A stretch of 64,000 nt of DNA from Qipengyuania citrea (GTDB taxonomy: Bacteria; Pseudomonadota; Alphaproteobacteria; Sphingomonadales; Sphingomonadaceae), in assembly GCF_009828015.1 (NCBI RefSeq), contig NZ_WTYG01000001.1:62001-126000 (forward strand), in the 5' to 3' direction. A program made the translations under genes and the position numbers. Positions 47,366 to 57,089 of the stretch are shown in pieces; positions within the stretch are counted from its first letter, which is position 1, and every line of letters starts with the position of its first letter. Below the pieces are notes generated by a model, which saw only the letters and a list, made by a program, of their open reading frames with translations, did not search any database and had not been told where the DNA came from.

Positions 47366-48268
47366 CTATGCCTTGCCCGCAGGCGGTTTGTCCAACGCTT
47401 TGACCGCATGCGCAGCGACCGGTTCGTCCATGTGCCGGCGCAATTCGTCGAGCGCCTGCGCGGTCAGCGCCGCGCGCCCGCGCGGACCGTTGAAATATTG
47501 CTGGATCCACTCATGATCGAGATCGAGCAGGTTCGGCACCGTGTCGACCGCGATGACCTTCTTGTCCGCGATCACGGCGACGCGGTCGCAGATCTCGTGC
47601 AGCGTATCGAGATCGTGGGTGATGAGGAACACGGTCAGCCCGAGCGTTTCCTTCAGTTCCAGCGTCAGCTGGTCGAACGCGGCCGCGCCGATCGGATCGA
47701 GCCCCGCGGTGGGTTCGTCGAGGAACAGCAGCTCGGGATCGAGCGCCAGCGCGCGCGCCAGCCCGGCCCGCTTCTTCATGCCGCCCGACAGTTCGGAAGG
47801 GTATTTGCCCACCGCTTCTTCGGGCAGGCCCGACAGCACGACCTTGTAGCGGGCGATCTCGTGGCGCAGTTCGGGCTCGATATCGGGGTAGAACTGCTTG
47901 AGCGGGACCTCGACATTCTCGCCCACGGTCAGGGTCGAGAACAGCGCCCCGCCCTGGAACAGCACGCCCCAGCGGTTGCGCACGCCGATATCGACCTCGG
48001 GATCGCTGTCGATGGTCGAGCGGCCGAACACGCTGATGTCGCCCGCGGTGGGATGCTGCAGCCCGATGATCGAGCGCATCAGCACGCTTTTGCCAGTGCC
48101 CGAACCGCCGACCACGCCGAGGATTTCGCCGCGCCGGACCTTGAGATCGAGATCCTGGTGGACGACCTGGTCGCCAAAGGCATTGGTCAGCCCTTCGACG
48201 ACGATCGGGTAATCGCCGCGATAGCGTTCGTGGCGACCCAGTTCGCGCCCGGCTTCGTCCTGCGCCAT
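47366..48268 (-). CDS. mlaF: ABC transporter ATPase MlaF
   Basis: ATPase of the Mla lipid transporter. From ATG 48268 (overlapping the mlaE stop as TGATG) the protein is 300 residues; a GTG 9 bases upstream is an alternative. Walker A GGSGTGKS at 54 to 61, Q-loop FQGGALFSTLTVGENVEVPL, signature LSGGMKKRAGLARALALDP, Walker B LLFLDEPTAGLD and switch His in ITHDLD are all intact. The C-terminal extension (LDLDHEWIQQYFNGPRGRAAL) is typical for MlaF. Confidence 0.96.
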   Translation of the reverse strand: MAQDEAGRELGRHERYRGDYPIVVEGLTNAFGDQVVHQDLDLKVRRGEILGVVGGSGTGKSVLMRSIIGLQHPTAGDISVFGRSTIDSDPEVDIGVRNRWGVLFQGGALFSTLTVGENVEVPLKQFYPDIEPELRHEIARYKVVLSGLPEEAVGKYPSELSGGMKKRAGLARALALDPELLFLDEPTAGLDPIGAAAFDQLTLELKETLGLTVFLITHDLDTLHEICDRVAVIADKKVIAVDTVPNLLDLDHEWIQQYFNGPRGRAALTAQALDELRRHMDEPVAAHAVKALDKPPAGKA

Positions 48269-49380
48269 CAGCCCCACCCGATCTTGGTGAAGAAGACCGC
48301 GAAGAAGGCGTCGATGACGATCACTGCGAAGATCCCCGTGACCACGGCCATGGTGGTGCGCCGGCCGACTTCTTCCGAATTACCCTTGACCTGCATGCCG
48401 TGATAGCATCCCGCCAGCGCCACGATCAGCCCGAAGACCGGCGCCTTCAGCAGTCCGACCCACAAATCGTAGATCGGGACCACGTCCTGGATCCGGGTGA
48501 GGAAGGTCCAGAACGGAATGCCTAGCATGAACTGCCCGACGACCGCGCCGCCGACGATGGCGACACCCGCGGCATAGAAGCCCAGCAGCGGCATCATCAG
48601 CACGGCGGCCATGACGCGGGGAATGACCAGCGCTTCCATCGGCGATATGCCGATGGTCTGCATCGCATCGACTTCCTCGGTCAGCCGCATCGTGCCGATC
48701 TGCGCAGCGAAAGCACTGCCCGACCGGCCGGCGACCATGATCGCGGTCATCAGCACGCCCAGCTCGCGCAAGGTGATCCGCCCGACCAGATTGACGGTCA
48801 GCGTCTCCGCCCCGAACTGCGCCAGCTGGACTGCGCCCTGCTGCGCGATGACCACGCCGATAAGGAAGCTCATCAAGCCGATGATCGGCAGCGCCGAGAC
48901 GCCCACCAGCTCGAGCTGGCGGACCAGCGCCAGCCAGCGGAACCGCCGGGGGTGGCGGATCAGGCTGCCCATCGACAGCAACAGCGCGCCGAGGAAGCCG
49001 ACCACACCGTAGATCCCGCGGCGCGCGGCGTATATCTTCTCGCCCATCACCGTGGGCACGCGTTCCCATACGGGCAGGCGCGGAGCGGCGATCTGCTCTT
49101 CCGACCCGGTCCCTTTCAGCGCGCCCATCAGGCGTTCGGCGCGCTCGCTCGCGCCCGAAATCTCGGCCTCGTGTTCGCGCGCCAGGCTGCAGGCGATCCA
49201 GGCACCAACGGTGTCGATCTCGGTCACATCGGCCAGATCGATCCGGGCGATCGGACCGTCCAGTGCACGCAGATCCTGATCGATCGCGCCGACGGTGGAC
49301 ACGAGATAGGGCCCCGACAGGGCAAGCACATTGCCCCCATCGCCATCTTCGCTCAGATCGTATTCGGCGAAACCACCCAT
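48268..49380 (-). CDS. mlaE: MlaE permease with N-terminal STAS domain
   Basis: Inner-membrane permease of the transporter. The 370-residue protein starts [10 protein letters not shown] (a TTG 21 bases upstream is less likely). Residues 1 to about 95 form a STAS-like domain ([36 protein letters not shown]), taking the place of a separate MlaB. The permease part has the family blocks [33 protein letters not shown], and the helix [24 protein letters not shown]. First gene of the mla operon; divergent from valS. Confidence 0.95.
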   Translation of the reverse strand: MGGFAEYDLSEDGDGGNVLALSGPYLVSTVGAIDQDLRALDGPIARIDLADVTEIDTVGAWIACSLAREHEAEISGASERAERLMGALKGTGSEEQIAAPRLPVWERVPTVMGEKIYAARRGIYGVVGFLGALLLSMGSLIRHPRRFRWLALVRQLELVGVSALPIIGLMSFLIGVVIAQQGAVQLAQFGAETLTVNLVGRITLRELGVLMTAIMVAGRSGSAFAAQIGTMRLTEEVDAMQTIGISPMEALVIPRVMAAVLMMPLLGFYAAGVAIVGGAVVGQFMLGIPFWTFLTRIQDVVPIYDLWVGLLKAPVFGLIVALAGCYHGMQVKGNSEEVGRRTTMAVVTGIFAVIVIDAFFAVFFTKIGWG

Positions 49381-49554
49381 TGCCGCGCGGTATGCGAGCA
49401 AATCCGCCGCTTGCCAAGCGGCGATCGCCGGGTGTCACCTGCAACGTTGCATCGCAACAAGCGCGCTGGCAAAGGCGGTGCTCACCATTTGGCTGCGACT
49501 TCCCCGGGGGCGTACGGGCAGGCGCGGGACGAGAGCGTCTACGAACAGGAAACC

Positions 49555-52263
49555 ATGAGCACCGAGCTACCCACGACCTTCGACCCGGCCGCAATCGAGG
49601 CGCGCTGGTACGCGCATTGGGAACAGGAAGGCCTCTTCCGCCCCGAACGCCCCGATGCGCAGCCGTACACGATCGTCAATCCGCCGCCCAACGTCACCGG
49701 CAGCCTGCATATCGGCCATGCGCTCGACAATACGCTGCAGGACATCATGATCCGTTACGAGCGGCTGCGCGGCAAGGATGCGTTGTGGGTGGTGGGCACC
49801 GACCATGCGGGCATTGCCACGCAGATGGTCGTCGAACGCCAGCTGGAGGCGAAGCAGGACAAGCGCACCAATTACAGCCGCGAGGATTTCGTGGCCAAGG
49901 TGTGGGAGTGGAAAGAGGAAAGCGGCGGCACGATCACGCGCCAGCTGCGCCGCCTCGGCTGCTCGATGGACTGGAGCCGCGAACAGTTCACCATGGACCC
50001 GCATTTCAGCGCGGCGGTGACCAAGACCTTCGTCGATCTTTATAACGACGGGCTGATCTACCGCGACAAGCGGCTGGTCAACTGGGACCCCAAGCTCAAG
50101 ACCGCGATCAGCGATCTCGAGGTCGAAACGCAGGATGTGAAGGGTTCGTTCTGGCACTTCCGCTATCCGCTTGAAGACGGCGTCACGCTGGCCGACGGGC
50201 GCGACTATATCGAGGTTGCAACCACGCGCCCCGAAACCATGCTGGCCGACATGGCGGTGGCGGTGCATCCCGAGGACGAGCGCTATGCCAGCGTGGTCGG
50301 CAAGCATGTCGTGCTGCCGATCACCGGCCGCCGCGTGCCGATCGTCGCCGACGAACATGCCGATCCCGAACTGGGCAGCGGCGCGGTGAAGATTACCCCG
50401 GGGCACGATTTCAACGATTTCGAAGTCGGCAAGCGCGCCGGGTTCAAGCCCGCCGAGATGCTCAACATGCTCGATGGGGAAGCCAACGTTTGCCAGACCG
50501 CCGACGATCTGGTGCCCGAGGAATTCCTCGGCCTGCACCGGTTCAAGCGTGACGGGGTCGACGGAGCGCGCGAACTGGTCGTGCAGCGACTCAAGGACAG
50601 CGGCCACCTCATCCCGCATATCGCCAAGACAAAAAAGGGCGAGGAACAGGAACTCGATGCCGAACCGCGCACCATCGCGACGCCTTTCGGCGACCGCGGC
50701 GGCGTGGTGATCGAACCCTGGCTGACCGACCAGTGGTATGTCGATGCCGAGAAGCTGGCGGTGAAGCCGATCGAGGCAGTGAAGAACGGCGCCGTCGAGA
50801 TCGTCCCGAAGAGCTGGGAGAAGACCTTCTTCAACTGGATGGAAAACATCCAGCCATGGTGCGTCAGCCGCCAGCTGTGGTGGGGGCACCGGATCCCGGC
50901 GTGGTACGATGCTGAAGGCAAGGCCTATGTCGCACTGACCGAGGAGGAAGCGCAGGCGCAGGCAGGCGAAGGCGCCGCACTGACCCGCGACGAAGACGTG
51001 CTCGACACGTGGTTCTCCTCTGCGCTGTGGCCCTTCGCCACGCTCGGCTGGCCCGAGCAGACCGACCTTGTCGCCAAGCACTATCCCAACGACCTTTTGG
51101 TCAGCGGCTTCGACATCCTGTTCTTCTGGGATGCCCGCATGATGATGATGGGGCAGTACACCACCGGGCAGAACCCGTGGCCCAAGCTGTATCTGCACGG
51201 TCTTGTCCGCGCGGCGGATGGGCAGAAGATGTCCAAGTCGAAGGGCAATGTCGTCGACCCGTTAGGGCTGATCGACCAATACGGCGCCGATGCGCTGCGC
51301 TTCTTCATGGCGGCGATGGAAAGCCAGGGCCGCGACATCAAGATGGATGACAAGCGGATCGAAGGCTATCGCAACTTCGCCACCAAGCTGTGGAACGCGA
51401 CGCGCTTCTGCCAGTCGAACGGCATCAGCGCGAGCACCAGCATTGCCGCACCCAAGGCCATCCATGCGGTCAACCGCTGGATCATCGGCGAGGTTGTCCA
51501 GACCAAACAGGCGCTCGACACTGCGCTGGCCGATCTGCGTTTCGATGCGGCGGCAAACACGATCTATCATTTCGTGTGGGACCGGTTCTGCGACTGGTAT
51601 ATCGAACTGGTCAAAGGCAATTTCGACGAGGAAACCAAGGCGGTCGCCGGCTGGGCGCTCGACCAGATCCTCGTGATGCTGCACCCCTTCATGCCCTTCA
51701 TCACCGAAGAACTGTGGTCCAAGCAGGGCGACCGTGCCGATTATCCGCTGATCACTGCAAGCTGGGTCGATCCGCAGGCCGAGGTTGATGCCGAGGCCAA
51801 GGCGGAAATCGACTGGCTGATTGCGCTGACCAGCGCGATCCGCACCGCCAAGAACGAGCTTGGCATTGCGCCCGGCGCCAAGCTGGAAGCCTTTTGCCCC
51901 GCGCCCAGCGCGCTGGCGAAATCGGTGGTCGAGGCCAATGCCGGGGCCATCGAACGGCTGGCGCGCCTGACCGCGATCCATTTTGCCGAAGCGCCCGCTG
52001 GCGCGGCGATGCAGATTGCAGCGGGCGAGGATGCGCTTGTCATTCCGCTCGAAGGCGTGATCGACATCGAGGCGGAGAAGACCCGCCTGTCGAAGGCGCT
52101 GGAGGCATCCGCCAAGGAAGCCAAGTCGCTCGAAGGCCGGCTGTCGAACGCGAACTTCGTCGAACGCGCCAAGCCCGAAGCGGTCGAAAAGGCACGCGCC
52201 GACCATGCGCACCACGTGGCCGAAGTCGCGCGGCTCGAAGCCGCCCTGGCGCGGCTCGGCTGA
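49555..52263 (+). CDS. valS: Valyl-tRNA synthetase
   Basis: Class I synthetase charging tRNA(Val). The 902 residues show [15 protein letters not shown] with HIGH at 52 to 55, the KMSKS motif at 558 to 562 in [14 protein letters not shown], the editing (CP1) domain between, the anticodon domain, and a C-terminal coiled coil ([24 protein letters not shown], to the end). ATG 49555 is preceded by CAGGAAACC; the open frame continues far upstream over mlaE but without homology. Monocistronic. Confidence 0.98.
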   Translation: MSTELPTTFDPAAIEARWYAHWEQEGLFRPERPDAQPYTIVNPPPNVTGSLHIGHALDNTLQDIMIRYERLRGKDALWVVGTDHAGIATQMVVERQLEAKQDKRTNYSREDFVAKVWEWKEESGGTITRQLRRLGCSMDWSREQFTMDPHFSAAVTKTFVDLYNDGLIYRDKRLVNWDPKLKTAISDLEVETQDVKGSFWHFRYPLEDGVTLADGRDYIEVATTRPETMLADMAVAVHPEDERYASVVGKHVVLPITGRRVPIVADEHADPELGSGAVKITPGHDFNDFEVGKRAGFKPAEMLNMLDGEANVCQTADDLVPEEFLGLHRFKRDGVDGARELVVQRLKDSGHLIPHIAKTKKGEEQELDAEPRTIATPFGDRGGVVIEPWLTDQWYVDAEKLAVKPIEAVKNGAVEIVPKSWEKTFFNWMENIQPWCVSRQLWWGHRIPAWYDAEGKAYVALTEEEAQAQAGEGAALTRDEDVLDTWFSSALWPFATLGWPEQTDLVAKHYPNDLLVSGFDILFFWDARMMMMGQYTTGQNPWPKLYLHGLVRAADGQKMSKSKGNVVDPLGLIDQYGADALRFFMAAMESQGRDIKMDDKRIEGYRNFATKLWNATRFCQSNGISASTSIAAPKAIHAVNRWIIGEVVQTKQALDTALADLRFDAAANTIYHFVWDRFCDWYIELVKGNFDEETKAVAGWALDQILVMLHPFMPFITEELWSKQGDRADYPLITASWVDPQAEVDAEAKAEIDWLIALTSAIRTAKNELGIAPGAKLEAFCPAPSALAKSVVEANAGAIERLARLTAIHFAEAPAGAAMQIAAGEDALVIPLEGVIDIEAEKTRLSKALEASAKEAKSLEGRLSNANFVERAKPEAVEKARADHAHHVAEVARLEAALARLG

Positions 52264-52593
52264 CAAAACACGCCTAACTCTCTCGTCACCCCGGACTTGA
52301 TCCGGGGTCAGGCTTCTTCGCTCGGCCTTGTGCCCGCAACGAGGAACAGCCCGACCCCGGCTCGGAGGCCGGGGTGGCGGATAGGGTGAACGAGGGCGGC
52401 GATTTCCTACGCGGCCCGATTGTGTCATGAACGCGGCAATGGCCTACGACCCTACCCCCGCTTGCGAAGCGCAAATTCAATCGAGTGCGTCGATCAAAAC
52501 CCGCTTGACTGATCGGTTCGATTTTTGCGCCTGGACCGTGGTCCATGCGGTCCATGTGTGCGCCGCGCACGACGAACCGAGTGAGCCTGCCCG
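52264..52593. other. Intergenic region valS-queE
   Basis: 330 bases without a credible gene. The first 120 contain a palindromic repeat (see 52284). The rest, 52390 to 52593, shows nothing recognisable: no preQ1 riboswitch upstream of queE, no tRNA. A minus-strand frame across the repeat translates to the artefact ending DPGSSPG and was not called. Confidence 0.6.
52284..52378. repeat. Palindromic intergenic repeat downstream of valS
   Basis: CGTCACCCCGGACTTGATCC and GGGGTCA form a hairpin (CCCCGGA with TCCGGGG), and about 40 bases later CCGACCCCGG and GGCCGGGGTGGCG form a second, inverted unit. Core and spacing resemble the element at 38417 (GTCACCC, ACTTG, GGGTC), so they belong to one diverged family. 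On the plus strand it follows the valS stop by 20 bases and could act as its terminator. Confidence 0.65.
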
Positions 52594-53328
52594 ATGCCGC
52601 TAGTCCTCGCCACGCAGGCTCCGGGTGAGCCGGAGATCTTCGCCAGCGTGCAGGGCGAAGGGCCGAGTGCAGGCATGCCCTGCACCTTCCTGCGGCTGTC
52701 GCGCTGCAATCTCGCCTGCGTGTGGTGCGACACCGCCTATACCTGGCACTTCGCGGGCGACGAGCGGCCGCACCGCGACGGGGTTGAATTCGACCGCACG
52801 GCCAACCAGCTCACGCTGGACGAGGAAGAGGTTGCCGCGCGTATCACCGCGCTGGGCCAGAAGCGCCTGGTCATCACCGGCGGCGAACCGCTGCTGCAGG
52901 CGCCCGCGCTGGCGCGGCTGCTGGGCCACCTGCCTGACGTCACGGTGGAGATCGAGACCAACGGCACGACCAGGGCCCCGCCAGCGCTCGACATCCGCAT
53001 CGACCAGTTCAACGTCAGCCCCAAGCTGGCGCATAGCGGCAATCCTGCGGAACTGGCGCTCATCCCCGAGCGGCTCGACGCCTATGCCACCGACCCGCGC
53101 GCCTGGTTCAAATTCGTGATCGCTGCGCCGGCGGACCTCGACGAGGTGCTGGCGCTGCGCGATCGCTACCGCTTCAAGCCCGACCACGTCTTCCTGATGC
53201 CCGAGGGCACCGACAGCGCAACGCTGCGCGAACGCGAGCAGTGGCTCGCGCCGCTATGCGTCGAACACGGCTTCAGGATGAGCGACCGGCTGCATATCCA
53301 TTTGTTCGGCGATACGCGCGGGACCTAG
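52594..53328 (+). CDS. queE: 7-carboxy-7-deazaguanine synthase QueE
   Basis: Radical SAM enzyme of queuosine/7-deazaguanine biosynthesis, converting carboxytetrahydropterin to carboxydeazaguanine. The 244 residues contain the N-terminal EIFASVQGEGPSAG, typical of QueE, and the cluster motif CNLACVWC with Cys38, Cys42 and Cys45 (CX3CX2C), a long insert, LVITGGEPLLQ for SAM binding, and VEIETNGT. The C-terminus holds FVIAAPADLDEV and MPEG. Its stop overlaps the convergent HerA-like gene by 4 bp. No other que genes are near. Confidence 0.95.
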   Translation: MPLVLATQAPGEPEIFASVQGEGPSAGMPCTFLRLSRCNLACVWCDTAYTWHFAGDERPHRDGVEFDRTANQLTLDEEEVAARITALGQKRLVITGGEPLLQAPALARLLGHLPDVTVEIETNGTTRAPPALDIRIDQFNVSPKLAHSGNPAELALIPERLDAYATDPRAWFKFVIAAPADLDEVLALRDRYRFKPDHVFLMPEGTDSATLREREQWLAPLCVEHGFRMSDRLHIHLFGDTRGT

Positions 53329-55289
53329 CCCTGCGAGCGCCAGCGCTGGACGGTGCGCTCGACGATCTCTTCCTCGCCGCCGGTCTGGTTCCACAGTTCG
53401 ATGAAGCTGGGGTCCTCCGATGCGGGCCGCTTGGATTCCTCGAGATTGTCGAAGCTCATGCGGATCGGGATTGCCACGCCTTCGCCGCAGATGATGCATT
53501 CCCGGTTGCGCAGCGCGGGGATCGCATCGAGAAAGCCGCGCGCGCCTTCGGGCATCGCCGCGCGGACGAAGTCCTGGTCGCGGTCGTTGTTGAGCCGCAT
53601 CGACAGGATCGTGCCGCACTGCGACAGCACGCCTTCGGCAAGGTCGGACGGACGCTGCGTGATCAGGCCCAGGCTGATACCGTACTTGCGGCCTTCCTTG
53701 GCGAACCGCGACAGGATGGTGCCCACCGAATTGCCGTCGGCATTCTGTTCGTTGGGGACGTACCGGTGCGCCTCCTCGCACACCAGCAGGATCGGCGAGG
53801 TGCGTTCGTCGCGGCTCCAGATGGCGAAGTCGAACACCAGCCGGCTGAGCACTGCGACCACGGTCGCGGTGATGTCCGACGGCACGCCGGAAACGTCGAT
53901 GATCGAGATCGGCTTGCCGTTCGAGGGCATCCGGAAGATCTTGGCGATGAAGTCGTTCATCGTGTCGGCCACCAGCATGCCCGAGAACATGAACTGGTAG
54001 CGCGGATCGCTCTTGATCTCGTCGAGCTTGTTCTTGATCCGCATGTAGGGCGCGGAGTTGGTCGCCTTGTCGAGCTTGCCCATCGCATCCTGCAGCTCGT
54101 TCGAGAGATCCGAGAGCAGGTAAGGGATCGGCGAATCGACGGTGATCTTGCTCATGTTCTCCGCCAGCCGGCTCTTCTGGCGCGACTTGAGCAGGCACTT
54201 GGCCAGAATATCCGCATCGACCTGCCGCTCGTTGCCATTGCTGGTCAGCAGCACTTCGCAGTGCTCTTCGAAGTTCATGATCCAGTACGGCATCTGCAGG
54301 TTCGACACGTCGAGGATCATGCCAGTGTTGCGGAAGGCCGAGGCATATTCGCCATGCGGGTCGACCATCACGATATGGCCGTCGGGCGCAGCTTCGCAGA
54401 TCCGGTGGAGGATCAGCGCCGCGCTGGTCGATTTACCCGTACCGGTCGAGCCAAGCAGCGCGAAATGCTTGCCCAGCATCGCATCGACATAGATGCCGGC
54501 GCGAATGTCCTTGGTCGGATAGACCTTGCCGATGGTGATCGCGCTGCGTCCGTCGCTGGCATAGACCTGCCGCAGGTCGGCCGTGGTCGCAGGATAGACC
54601 ATCGCGCCGGGTACCGGATAGCGGGTCACGCCGCGGCGGAAAGCGTGCAGCTTGCCGGTCAGCTTCTCTTCCGCGCCTTCGCCGAGGAAATCGATATTGG
54701 CGAGGATCGACCCCGCCTTGCGGTCCTGCTTCTGGTTCCGCACGCTGGCGAGCAGCCAGCTGTTGCCGACACGGATCTTGATCTGCGATCCGACCTGCCC
54801 GGCCATAGCAATCGTGGGATCGGCATCGGCCGCGCATTCATTGAGCCGCGCAAGGTCGATCGCCACCTGCGAACCCGCGCCCGAGATTTCCAGCACCACG
54901 CCAATGGGCTGATCGGCGTTCTCGCTGGTCGTCGGTGCGGGCGCCTGCGAAGCCGCTCGGCTCGGGGCGGCTGCCTCGTCGGCTGCCGTACCGTCGCGCC
55001 GCGCCTGTTCCTGCGCCGGGGCGGCCGGTTCGTCTGCGGTCGCTGAAGGCGGTGCCGGCTGCACTGGTTGGGGCCGGTCATCCGCCTGCGTTTCGGGCGG
55101 CTGGCTTTCGGTCCTTTCCGGCGGCTGGTGTACATAGCCCGACGGCGATGGGGCCGGCGCAGGCGCAGCCGCATCGCCGCCACGCATGATCCGGTCGCGC
55201 AGCGACCGCCTGTGCTTTTCCGGCGGCTCGGCCCCGGTTTCCTTCGACGGGTCGAACGTACGGTAAATCGGCTTGCCCATATCGGTCAT
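53325..55289 (-). CDS. HerA-like (DUF87) ATPase with disordered N-terminal region
   Basis: A 654-residue ATPase of the HerA/VirB4 group. The first 130 residues after MTDMGKPIYRTFDPSK are Pro/Ala/Glu-rich and probably unstructured. A HAS-barrel-like domain (IGVVLEISGAGSQVAID onward) precedes Walker A GSTGTGKS near residue 280, the VMVDPHGEYASAF strand, and Walker B ILLVCEEAHRYVPN; GLITQRPSDLAEGVLSQCGT is the family helicase motif. HerA proteins translocate DNA and often pair with NurA, absent here. The start is ATG 55289; an upstream frame extension is less likely. Related in fold to the protein at 26660 but longer. Confidence 0.85.
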   Translation of the reverse strand: MTDMGKPIYRTFDPSKETGAEPPEKHRRSLRDRIMRGGDAAAPAPAPSPSGYVHQPPERTESQPPETQADDRPQPVQPAPPSATADEPAAPAQEQARRDGTAADEAAAPSRAASQAPAPTTSENADQPIGVVLEISGAGSQVAIDLARLNECAADADPTIAMAGQVGSQIKIRVGNSWLLASVRNQKQDRKAGSILANIDFLGEGAEEKLTGKLHAFRRGVTRYPVPGAMVYPATTADLRQVYASDGRSAITIGKVYPTKDIRAGIYVDAMLGKHFALLGSTGTGKSTSAALILHRICEAAPDGHIVMVDPHGEYASAFRNTGMILDVSNLQMPYWIMNFEEHCEVLLTSNGNERQVDADILAKCLLKSRQKSRLAENMSKITVDSPIPYLLSDLSNELQDAMGKLDKATNSAPYMRIKNKLDEIKSDPRYQFMFSGMLVADTMNDFIAKIFRMPSNGKPISIIDVSGVPSDITATVVAVLSRLVFDFAIWSRDERTSPILLVCEEAHRYVPNEQNADGNSVGTILSRFAKEGRKYGISLGLITQRPSDLAEGVLSQCGTILSMRLNNDRDQDFVRAAMPEGARGFLDAIPALRNRECIICGEGVAIPIRMSFDNLEESKRPASEDPSFIELWNQTGGEEEIVERTVQRWRSQG

Positions 55290-55388
55290 CGATCCGGCGG
55301 TATCCTGCGTTGAATGCGCCCATCGCGCACGCAGCATGCCTGACCGAAAGTGCTTAAGATGTGGTCAATGCAAAAGCGCGCTTGCGCG

Positions 55389-56141
55389 TCAGATAAGCGC
55401 GAACAGGCGCCCGGCCGCCCAGCCCATCCCGACCGACAGCATCACCGCCAATAGCCCGTAGACCAGCGACCATTCCTGCGAATAGCGGGCCACCAGCCGT
55501 TCGAAACCGACCTTGCGCACTTCGACCTCAGCCTGCGCCGAAGCGATCACGCGGCCATCGCGCACGGCGAAGGTCTCGGCGGTATAGGTCCCCGTCGACA
55601 CATTGGAAGGCAGCGAGATACGCGACTGGTAAAGCACCTGTTCGCTGATCTGGACGCCCTGAAAATCCTGCTTGTAGAGGTCTTGCCGCGTCTTGAGATC
55701 GACCAGTCCGGCCTTGAAGCGCGCCTGTTCCTCGGGTTCGATGACACCGCTGGGCGATAGCTGGATATAGGCGGTGCCGAATTCGTAGATCGCCGCGGTT
55801 TTCTCATCGACGATATCGGCGATCGGCTTGGAGGATGCGACCGCGAAATAGGACGGGACCGAGCGGAAATCGCTGCTGGCAGCGTTGACCCACACTCCGG
55901 CGAAGCGTTCCTTCTCGCGCAGCCGCACGGGTTCGGACGGTCCCTTGAGCACAACGACGATATCGTAGTCGCTACCCGCCGCGCGACCCTGCGGATCGAG
56001 CACCGCCCCGAACAGCAGCAGCTCGGTGCCGGTAAAGCCCTGCCGCACCTGCACTTCGTGCTGGCTGACCTCGGGCACCAATATGGGATCGCGCTGGCCC
56101 ATCAGCGCGAAAGCGAAAGCAAGGAGCAGCAGCGCTCTCAT
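55389..56141 (-). CDS. TIGR02186 family protein
   Basis: A 250-residue membrane-anchored periplasmic protein. An N-terminal signal (MRALLLLAFAFALMG), a beta-rich periplasmic domain with QHEVQVRQGFTGTELLLFGAV, VVVLKGPSEPVRLREKERFAGVWVN and PSYFAVASSKPI, and one C-terminal membrane helix (LVYGLLAVMLSVGMGWAAGRLFAL) match TIGR02186. Its start overlaps the stop of the TauE/SafE gene by 4 bp, a neighbourhood commonly found; a joint role in organosulfur/sulfite export is suggested but unproven. Confidence 0.85.
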   Translation of the reverse strand: MRALLLLAFAFALMGQRDPILVPEVSQHEVQVRQGFTGTELLLFGAVLDPQGRAAGSDYDIVVVLKGPSEPVRLREKERFAGVWVNAASSDFRSVPSYFAVASSKPIADIVDEKTAAIYEFGTAYIQLSPSGVIEPEEQARFKAGLVDLKTRQDLYKQDFQGVQISEQVLYQSRISLPSNVSTGTYTAETFAVRDGRVIASAQAEVEVRKVGFERLVARYSQEWSLVYGLLAVMLSVGMGWAAGRLFALI

Positions 56142-57043
56142 AGCGGGTAGATCGTGTAGATTTCATCGGGCTGGTAGAACAGGCCGAGGAACATGCGAAA
56201 GGCCACCATCAGCACGATGGCGGCGAGGATCAGGCGCAGTATTTCGGGCTTCGCCTTGACCGCAAGCTGCGAACCGAACTGCGCCCCGGTGACCGAACCG
56301 ACCAGCAGCAGGAAGACCAGCACGATATCGACAGCCTTGGTGGTGAGCGAATGCATCATCGTGGTCGCCATGGTGACGAACAGGATGTTGTAGAGCGAAG
56401 TGCCCACCACGACATTCGCGCTCATCCCGAGGATGTACAGCATCGCCGGCACAAGGATGAACCCGCCACCGACCCCCATCAGCATCGTCAGGATTCCCAC
56501 CGCTATGCCGACGACCAGCGGTGCCAGCGGGGAGATATAGAGGCCCGAGCGATAGAAGCGCCAACGCATCGGCAGGCTCGCGACCAAGGGATGGTGGCGC
56601 CGCCGCGCTGCCTGGGCATTGCCCTTCCCGCGCAGCGTCTGGACCGATTCCCGGGCCATCAGCAGGCCGATCGTCCCCAGCAGGATCACGTAAAGCGCGC
56701 TAATGACCACATCGATCTGCCCGATCGACCGGAAAAAGCGGAACAATAGCGCGCCGAAGCCCGAACCGATAACGCCGCCGGCGACCATCACCATACCCAT
56801 CCGGTAATCCACGCCGCCGCGCCCGCCATGCGCCAGCACGCCGGTAACGCTTGCCCCGGTGACCTGGGTCGAAGCCGAGGCCGCAGCGACGGTCGGAGGA
56901 ATCCCGTAGAAGATCAGCAGCGGAGTCGTGAGGAAGCCTCCCCCCACTCCGAACAAGCCCGAGAGCACACCTGTCAGCCCCCCCAGCGCGACGATCCATA
57001 GCCCGTTGACGGACAGGTTCGCGATAGGGAGGTAGACGTCCAT
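56138..57043 (-). CDS. Sulfite exporter TauE/SafE family permease
   Basis: A 301-residue membrane protein with about eight helices. The duplicated family signature is visible: GLTGVLSGLFGVGGGFLTTPLLIFYGIPPTVAAASAS in the first half and VGIAVGILTMLMGVGGGFILVPAMLYILGM in the second. These permeases move sulfite, sulfoacetate or other organosulfonates out of the cell; the substrate here is unknown. Overlaps the TIGR02186 gene; 46 bases after the outer-membrane-like protein gene of the NfrB pair. Confidence 0.92.
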   Translation of the reverse strand: MDVYLPIANLSVNGLWIVALGGLTGVLSGLFGVGGGFLTTPLLIFYGIPPTVAAASASTQVTGASVTGVLAHGGRGGVDYRMGMVMVAGGVIGSGFGALLFRFFRSIGQIDVVISALYVILLGTIGLLMARESVQTLRGKGNAQAARRRHHPLVASLPMRWRFYRSGLYISPLAPLVVGIAVGILTMLMGVGGGFILVPAMLYILGMSANVVVGTSLYNILFVTMATTMMHSLTTKAVDIVLVFLLLVGSVTGAQFGSQLAVKAKPEILRLILAAIVLMVAFRMFLGLFYQPDEIYTIYPL

Positions 57044-57089
57044 GCCTGCGCCCTATCGCAGCGGCGTGACGGATAAAAGCTGAACGATG

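Noticed and set aside
48952-49554. N-terminal extension of valS
   Set aside because: Runs antisense to mlaE and lacks synthetase features; the [11 protein letters not shown] start has a ribosome binding site and matches the family.
52286-52570. Minus-strand open frame of 94 codons after valS ending DPGSSPG
   Set aside because: It is the translation of the palindromic repeat; the DPGSSPG ending is a well-known artefact of such repeats.
52390-52593. Possible preQ1 riboswitch upstream of queE
   Set aside because: No aptamer-like C-rich loop or A-rich tail could be recognised.
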